Shown one piece after another: positions 58,286 through 64,000 of a DNA stretch of 64,000 bases. The DNA is taken from assembly GCA_003008705.1 (NCBI GenBank), contig PDUO01000017.1, forward strand, positions 375,827 through 439,826, in the 5' to 3' direction. The DNA is from Pezicula radicicola. Lineage: Eukaryota; Ascomycota; Leotiomycetes; Helotiales; Dermateaceae. A program made the translations under genes and the position numbers. Every line of letters begins with the position of its first letter. The stretch's first letter is position 1. A model generated the notes under the pieces. It had not been told where the DNA came from. It saw only the letters and a program-made list of their open reading frames with translations, and searched no databases.

Positions 58286-58544
58286 TACGAAGGTCACGGC
58301 AAAAAGTTTAGAGACGACAGGGACCTTTAGGCGGTCAATGATTAATGCTGCAGCAATAGGCTACAGGGGCCTAAGCAACCTAGTCCTCTTTTGCACTACC
58401 GAAGTACGCTGTAATCTATCTACGACGCCCTGTAGATCGGGTAGAACAAGGGCTAGTTATAGGCTCTTATACACTATAAGTTGTCGTGACATCCCTATAA
58501 CCGCCTATAGTCTCTAAACTTTTTACCGTGACCTTCGCTTCGTA
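58286..58544. mobile_element. TIR element, GGTCACGGCAAAAAGT family, copy B
   Basis: Left TACGAAGGTCACGGCAAAAA then GTTTAGAGAC; right AGTCTCTAAACTTTTTACCG then TGACCTTCG, followed by CTTCGTA. Same outer sequence as copy A at 43793. It ends 105 bp before the P450 start codon. Confidence 0.75.
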
Positions 58545-58648
58545 TAAGACTCAAAAGTCTCATTCCTCTGTCCTCTTCGAAGGCCCTATCTCTCCACTTC
58601 CTCTTGTCATTTGTTTGATTTTCAGCAACCCGAACTGAAGAAATCACC

Positions 58649-60420
58649 ATGGCAATAAATAAAATCTACATCACTGTGTTTGTAAGCACAGCATTCTTGC
58701 TGGTGCTTGTACGAGTGTTGCGCATCGGCAGACGTCCAGCAGGATACCCGCCTGGTCCTCCAACTCTACCCATTCTTGGCAACCTTCATCTTGTAAGAAG
58801 AGTATCTCCCCTGACTCACTAGCAGGCGCTGACCTGTATTAATCAAGATGCCGAAACGCGACGCTCATCTTCATTTTCAAAAATGGGCTCGGGAATACGG
58901 TCCCATCTATAGCCTCATGCTTGGAACTAGAACGATGATTGTCCTATCCAGTGATGTGGCAGTCAAAGACTTACTGGACAAGAGAAGTGCAAATTATAGC
59001 GATCGACCAGACTTGCAGAATATCAGTGAACACCTGCGAATGGTGCTGATGGTTTGTTGCATCCTATGTTTTTCAGAAACAATCTAACGACCACAGCATT
59101 ATGGTCCACGATGGCGACGAATCAGAAAGCTTGTACATGGAATCCTCAACATATCGGCTGCAAGGTCGTATGTACCGTATCAAGTGATGGAAAACAAGCA
59201 GATGTTGAACGACATCCTGGATTCGCCAGACAATGTCCTTGATCATATCCGCCGGTATACGAACTCGTTGACAACATCCATGACTTTTGGGTAAGGCGGA
59301 ACTCGTTGTGTTTTAGGTTGTATATTGATCGGTTCACAGCTGGCGAACACCCAATGTATCAGATCCTAAATTGCAGCAACTTTTCGATATTTTCGAGGAA
59401 GTTGGAGTTCTCAATCAGGCCGGTACTGCTGCTATACTCGATTATTTTCCTATACTGCGCCATCTACCAGACTTCATTCACCCAACTCGAACAAAAGCCC
59501 GTCACTTCCATAAAATGGAAACGGAACTTTATGTCGGCCACTGGCTCCAAGCCAAGAATAGTCTTTTGAACGGAACTGGACAACCATCTTTTTGCGCGGA
59601 TCTAGTTCGCGCACAGCAAGAAGAAGGGTTCAGCGATGTCGAAGCGGCCTTCATCACAGGGACGCTCCTTGAAGCAGGTTCCGATACGACAGCTAGCACA
59701 CTCTACGGCTTTGTCCAAGCCATGTTGCTCTTCCCGGAGGTACAGAAGAGAGCACAAGCAGAAATCGACAAAGTGGTAGGTAATGACCGTCTCCCAACCT
59801 TGGACGACGAGCAGAACTTGCAGTACATCCGTGCCTGCGTAAAAGAGAGTTTACGCTGGATGCCAACCACAATTCTTGGCGCGTTCCCGCACGCAACAAT
59901 GGCTGATGACTCCTATATGGGGTACCTAATCCCAAAGGGTGCTACTATTTTACACAATGTATATACAATCAATATGGATCCGAACCGGTTTGATCAGCCA
60001 CGTCGCTTTGATCCTACGCGATACAAGGACGATTTCCAAAGCCTCCATGAAGCAGCAAGCAACCCGGACCCAACCAAGCGTGACCAATTCACCTTTGGAG
60101 CAGGACGACGAATCTGTCCCGGAATCCACGTCGCAGACCGTAGCCTATTCATTAGTATTTCTAGAATGCTATGGGCGTTTGATATCATACCTATCCTAGA
60201 TAATGAGAAAAGGGAAATATTACCTAATCCGGATAACTTGACACAGGGATTTGTATGTTTGCCAGAGACGTTTCCTGTAAGGCTTGTACCACGGAGTAAG
60301 GAGAGAGCAGCTATGATAAGGAAGGAGTGGGAAGATGCAAAGGAGAGTTTAGACAAAGAGACGTTGCAATGGAAGGAGATTCCAGAAGGGATGGTGCTAC
60401 CAAAACTGGTAAAGATATAG
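58649..60420 (+). CDS. cytochrome P450, CYP2-like fungal group
   Basis: Exons 58649-58792, 58848-59051, 59097-59290 and 59340-60420; 1623 nt, 540 residues, no break. N-terminal membrane anchor (TVFVSTAFLLVLVRVL), proline hinge PPGPPTLPILGNLH, I-helix GSDTTAS, K-helix KESLRW, and heme loop FGAGRRICPGIHVAD. The type resembles fungal oxidoreductases such as O-methylsterigmatocystin oxidoreductase and other secondary-metabolite or xenobiotic P450s, on the ER. Substrate unknown. The TIR element directly upstream may have carried in or altered promoter sequence. Confidence 0.88.
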
Positions 60421-60977
60421 GAGATAGCTAATTCATCTGTTAACAACACTGTCTACAAATATAAGTATTGTATACAATTGTATCATATAATTTGTTCAAG
60501 TGGTTGCTAGTCTTTTTTTGTTATAACACGTGCTCCAGGGATCAAGTAATGTTGATACAACAATCATTGATCACAGCTTCTCGATCATCACTGGCAATGG
60601 GTGGACGAAGCGTTGGGACACAACGTCTAAGACTATCCGGATTATATGCTCACACTCTTAAGATTATCCCTTCGATCTCATTTTATACCGTAATTCTATA
60701 CTCTATGCTTTATGTCCGTCCCATTGCCTTTTCAATAACTTCCAGAGACAATCTTTATACTATATTAATTAGCAATTAAGATAATATCGTATAGTTAAAT
60801 TCGAAGTCCTAGGTTTTAAATCTAAGTTAGGTATAGTCGAGTTAAAGCGTTCTTACTTACCTTAGAGCCAGACCCTATATGTTATATAATGGGTCCGCAT
60901 CCTTATTTAAGTACCCTATAAGACCTACGATTATAAACCAAAGCCCAGGTACGAAATTCTTCTATTTCCGCGCCTGC
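60421..60977. other. intergenic between convergent genes
   Basis: No gene seen. Confidence 0.5.
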
Positions 60978-62276
60978 TCAATACAACATGACAGCAGAGA
61001 ATGCAGTTGTTAGGAACACGACCTCTATACTCAACAATACTTTCTCTCCCACACTCGACTTTGTGGCGCCAGCAGAGGTACTTGAAGCCGTCTCGCTTCC
61101 AGTGGTAGTATCACCCTTTCCGGTAACTATAGTATTTCCTTCGGACGAGGTCTTAGCAGTATTAGTTGTCTTTGCAGTATCGGTAACCTTCGCATTAGCA
61201 CTCGCAGCCGAAATGGTATAAATTATGCCATCACCTCCATTTGTATAAGTGAAGACTGTGCCCGAAGCAGGGCTGGTGACTGTGCCTGCGACATTTGTCA
61301 AAGTTGCTGTACCACTGGCCGGAAGGTTGGATGGGCCGAGATAAGTGGTTGCGTCTGCAATAGTAGAGAAATTGAGATCGGATACGCAATTATATTCGGA
61401 GAGGTAAGGAGTACACTGGCTGAAGGGCGAACCAAGATTCGATTCAACCTGGTTAAATTTGTCAAGTCCAATGACTGTAGGATCCGTGGATGGACAAAAC
61501 TCGTAGATGCTAAAGAATCAAGTTAGCGGATGCTTCGCCTTCAAAGCAACAATCTCCTACGAGTTACCCAAACTCACTCAACCCGGTTGCTCATTATTAT
61601 TGCTCCAAGCCAACCACCAGGGAAGGAAGGAACATGGTGAGGGAAATACCTACACAGTAATAACGCCACTCTCGCCACAACACTGGCACGCCAGAAGCTC
61701 GTCCTCCGAACTCATACCATCAGTAAATATCGAGATAGGGACATTCTCCGAACAAGTTCCCATCTGCGTAATACTTGCATCACCAGCCAAGAAGATATTT
61801 CCCAGATTGCAAGAGCAGGCATTGGAGACGTTGTCTGGGGCAGGAAAGTACGGGACGCCAAGGTCAGTGGTGTAAGTTTGAGGACATTCGGCAAGATATT
61901 GGATCATATATTCTTGGTACTCGCATTCCCAGACCTGACTAAAAGTATCAGTGACTCAACAGCTGACGAATTTTGGAGCTCGCCTTGTGAAGCTCTGGCT
62001 AGGAAGACAGACGAATTCCAAACGTACCCTATTCCAACAACTGGCAGCAAAGCAATTGTATGTGTCAATGTAGTTGACACAGCCGCAAGCAATAACTGCA
62101 GTTTCGTCGCCACGAGAATTTGTTATGCACAGTGAAGCCGCTGCATTTGCTTCAATCTGGCACTGTTCGAAACCAGAGACATCAACACAGCCGGTACTTG
62201 TGAGGTCGACCTGGGCGATGGCAAGGTTCAGTCCTTGGGCTATGACGAGCAGGAGGGTAATGTGGACGAATTTCAT
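60978..62276 (-). CDS. secreted cysteine-rich protein with probable GPI anchor
   Basis: Exons 62276-62028, 61934-61654 and 61509-60978, 353 residues in frame. A signal peptide (VHITLLLVIAQGLNLAIA), then three Cys-containing stretches (for example CGCVNYIDTYNCF and ACSCNLGNIFLAGD), a Thr/Ser-rich linker, and a C-terminal hydrophobic tail (VLLSIEVVFLTTAFSAVML) after a small-residue stretch, the pattern of a GPI-anchor signal. This predicts a cell-wall or plasma-membrane surface protein. I do not recognise a named domain; it is not a canonical CFEM. The 144-nt second intron is longer than usual here. Confidence 0.75.
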
Positions 62277-62946
62277 TGTTTTAGAGTTATTTAGGTCGAT
62301 GAAATGATTTAGGATTTGCTTAAGACACTAAAGAGTGAGGTTGGGCTGTGAAGAAGATGTGGAGGGCGAAGGCGAGATGCGCTAGATATGTCTTGGCAGA
62401 TTACAGGATGGTTCCTTCCTCAATCAACACTAGAATTATCCATTTGATTTGAATACTACAAATCTTTCTTGATATCAAAGTGCGTTGAAGGATACCACTG
62501 AATTTGAAGTAGTACCTGTCACAACGAAGTCAAAAGATAAGAAAGCCATGAGCGGTCAAGCCAGCCACTAAACTAGCTGTGGGACCTCATTTTCAGCCCT
62601 TCAACAAATTAACCTTATGACAGACCCCAATCATCCAACCCAATCGACAAAATAAGCCATCACTGCAAGAGCCTCGTATAACCTCCCCAAGAGTGGAATT
62701 GCTTGTAGAAGCTTGTTCAATGCTTATATGTACCTTGCCGAAGAGTATTGGTCTCGGGACCAACCGAAGCCTCCTTTCGGATTCAGGGACCAATCATGGT
62801 TACCTTAAAAGCTTAGGTCCAGTGCTGCGTGCCTGATGTAAACGAACACAATCCACTTAGAAAACGCCATAGACCAATGCTCTTCGAAACTTGTTAACCA
62901 ATTTTGAATATTTTTTCTCGTATATACACCAATAGCAATCGTCATC
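62277..62946. other. intergenic
   Basis: Upstream of the secreted protein and downstream of the thiolase; no gene seen. Confidence 0.5.
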
Positions 62947-64000
62947 TTACAGCTGCTCGTTCACAAACAAGGCTGCCATGCCCTGTCCCGTACCAATACA
63001 CATACTCGTCAACAAGACCTTCTTCTTCTGTCTCCGACATTCACTAAGACCCGTAACAATCTGTCTTGCTCCAGTGGCTCCCAAAGGATGACCTAAAGCA
63101 ATTGCACCACCGCGGATATTCATCTTCTCATGTGGAATCTTTAACATATCTTTGCAGTATACTGCCATGGATGCGAAAGCCTCGTTAAGCTCAATGACAT
63201 CGATGTCATCGATAGTGACATTGTATTTGGTGAGGAGCTTAGGGATTGCAATGGAGGGGCCGATACCCATAATGCGAGGCGCAAGACCAGCGACAGTCGC
63301 GCCAACGAACTTTCCGAGGATAGGTTGACCGAGTTCAATAGCCTTAGAGCGCTTCATGAGAAGGATGGCAGCAGCTACAGGCAAGTTAGTAACACGTGAA
63401 GCATGTGAAAGTGCATAAACTTACCTCCATCGGTGACCTGACTCGAGTTACCACCAGTAGATTTATCTCCGAAGTCTGGGAAAGCAGGACGAATCTTTGA
63501 CAGACTCTCATATGTAGTTCCATATCGTGGCCCCTCGTCCTTTGTAACAATAATCGTCTTGACCTCGCCAGTCTTAGGGTCCTTAACCTCGGTCTGGATC
63601 GGCACAATCTCATCGTCAAACCAACCCGCCTTCTGCGCTCTCTCTGCTCGTTGGTAACTCTCCGCTGCGTATCTATCCTGCATCTCACGGGTAATATTGA
63701 AGTCGTTTCCTACATTCTCGGATGTCTGGCCCATGGGCTGCATGCAGTCTGCTGCCTCCTGGTTCTTGAGGACTTCGGGGTGGAATGGTTTCTCGAGGCG
63801 GTCACCGCCAACCGACATCATCTCTGCTCCCATTGCAACTCCAATCTCGATACTTCCTTCCGCGATCTGGTTGGCAATATCTTGAGTTGCCTTGAGGCCC
63901 GAAGAGCAGAAACGGTTCACAGTCGAAGCGGCGGTCGTGTTAGGGAAACCGGCAGCGAGACATGCTGCGCGGACAATGTATGCTGCTTTTCCATCGCTGA
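62947..64000 (-). CDS. 3-ketoacyl-CoA thiolase, C-terminal part
   Basis: Exons 63374-62947 and >64000-63425, joined across a 50-nt intron; the frame stays open to the window edge so the N-terminus is outside. Seen: the nucleophile Cys in VNRFCSSGLKA, QPMGQTSENVG, the His-containing VIELNEAFAS, GGAIALGHPLGATGAR, and the second active-site Cys in LLTSMCIGTGQG. The enzyme releases acetyl-CoA from 3-ketoacyl-CoA in beta-oxidation, peroxisomal in fungi by an N-terminal signal that cannot be seen here. It would also suit the last step of ring-fission products, but is probably an ordinary beta-oxidation gene. Confidence 0.92.

Noticed and set aside
1..64000. CRISPR arrays, rRNA or tRNA genes
   Set aside because: No regularly spaced identical repeats and no cloverleaf or rRNA-like sequence was noticed on either strand; a tRNA could still be missed by eye.

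Overview
This 64 kb window looks like nuclear DNA of a filamentous ascomycete (Pezizomycotina; Leotiomycetes is my guess, not proven). The reasons: short GT-AG introns of about 44-65 nt inside most genes, typical fungal families (fungal rhodopsin-domain proteins, HET and NACHT-ankyrin proteins, Zn2Cys6 regulator, fungal P450s, DUF6594), and gene-poor AT-rich stretches full of inverted-repeat elements and relics whose broken codons often read TAG where Trp is expected, as repeat-induced point mutation (RIP) would leave. I recognised no rRNA or tRNA gene and no CRISPR array.

Layout. 1-1.7 kb: 3' end of an ATRIP/Rad26-like checkpoint gene. 2.6-5.7 kb: a DUF6594 membrane protein with a one-base frameshift, then a retropepsin-like pseudogene. 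7.4-12.2 kb: a divergent pair, a coiled-coil protein of unknown function and an HSPA12-type Hsp70. 14.4-21 kb: an Erg26-like sterol dehydrogenase, a dynamin fragment and two fungal rhodopsin-domain genes in tandem. 22.2-29.5 kb: a nine-exon NLR-type gene (N-terminal signalling domain, NACHT, winged helix, two long ankyrin arrays split by polyproline) whose Walker A micro-exon lacks one base. 30.7-31.4 kb: a decayed HET gene.

32-60 kb is enriched in enzymes for aromatic and aldehyde catabolism: an aldehyde dehydrogenase, a type-B carboxylesterase, homogentisate 1,2-dioxygenase, a pisatin-demethylase-like P450, a salicylate-hydroxylase-like FAD monooxygenase, an aryl-alcohol-dehydrogenase-like enzyme, a cupin, a Zn2Cys6 regulator and a second P450. 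A relic of another FAD monooxygenase and a dead MFS transporter lie among them. A sensible but unproven reading is a loose island for degrading plant phenolics: ester cleavage, alcohol to aldehyde to acid, ring hydroxylation, ring opening. The right edge carries a secreted Cys-rich GPI-anchor-like protein and a 3-ketoacyl-CoA thiolase cut by the window end.

The gaps hold at least four families of short terminal-inverted-repeat elements. Two related copies sit about 90-105 bp upstream of the start codons of the two P450 genes. Exon lengths summed over my splice models show that four otherwise well-formed genes (DUF6594, NLR, FAD monooxygenase, cupin) are each off by exactly one base, so either recent gene death or indel errors in the assembly must be considered.
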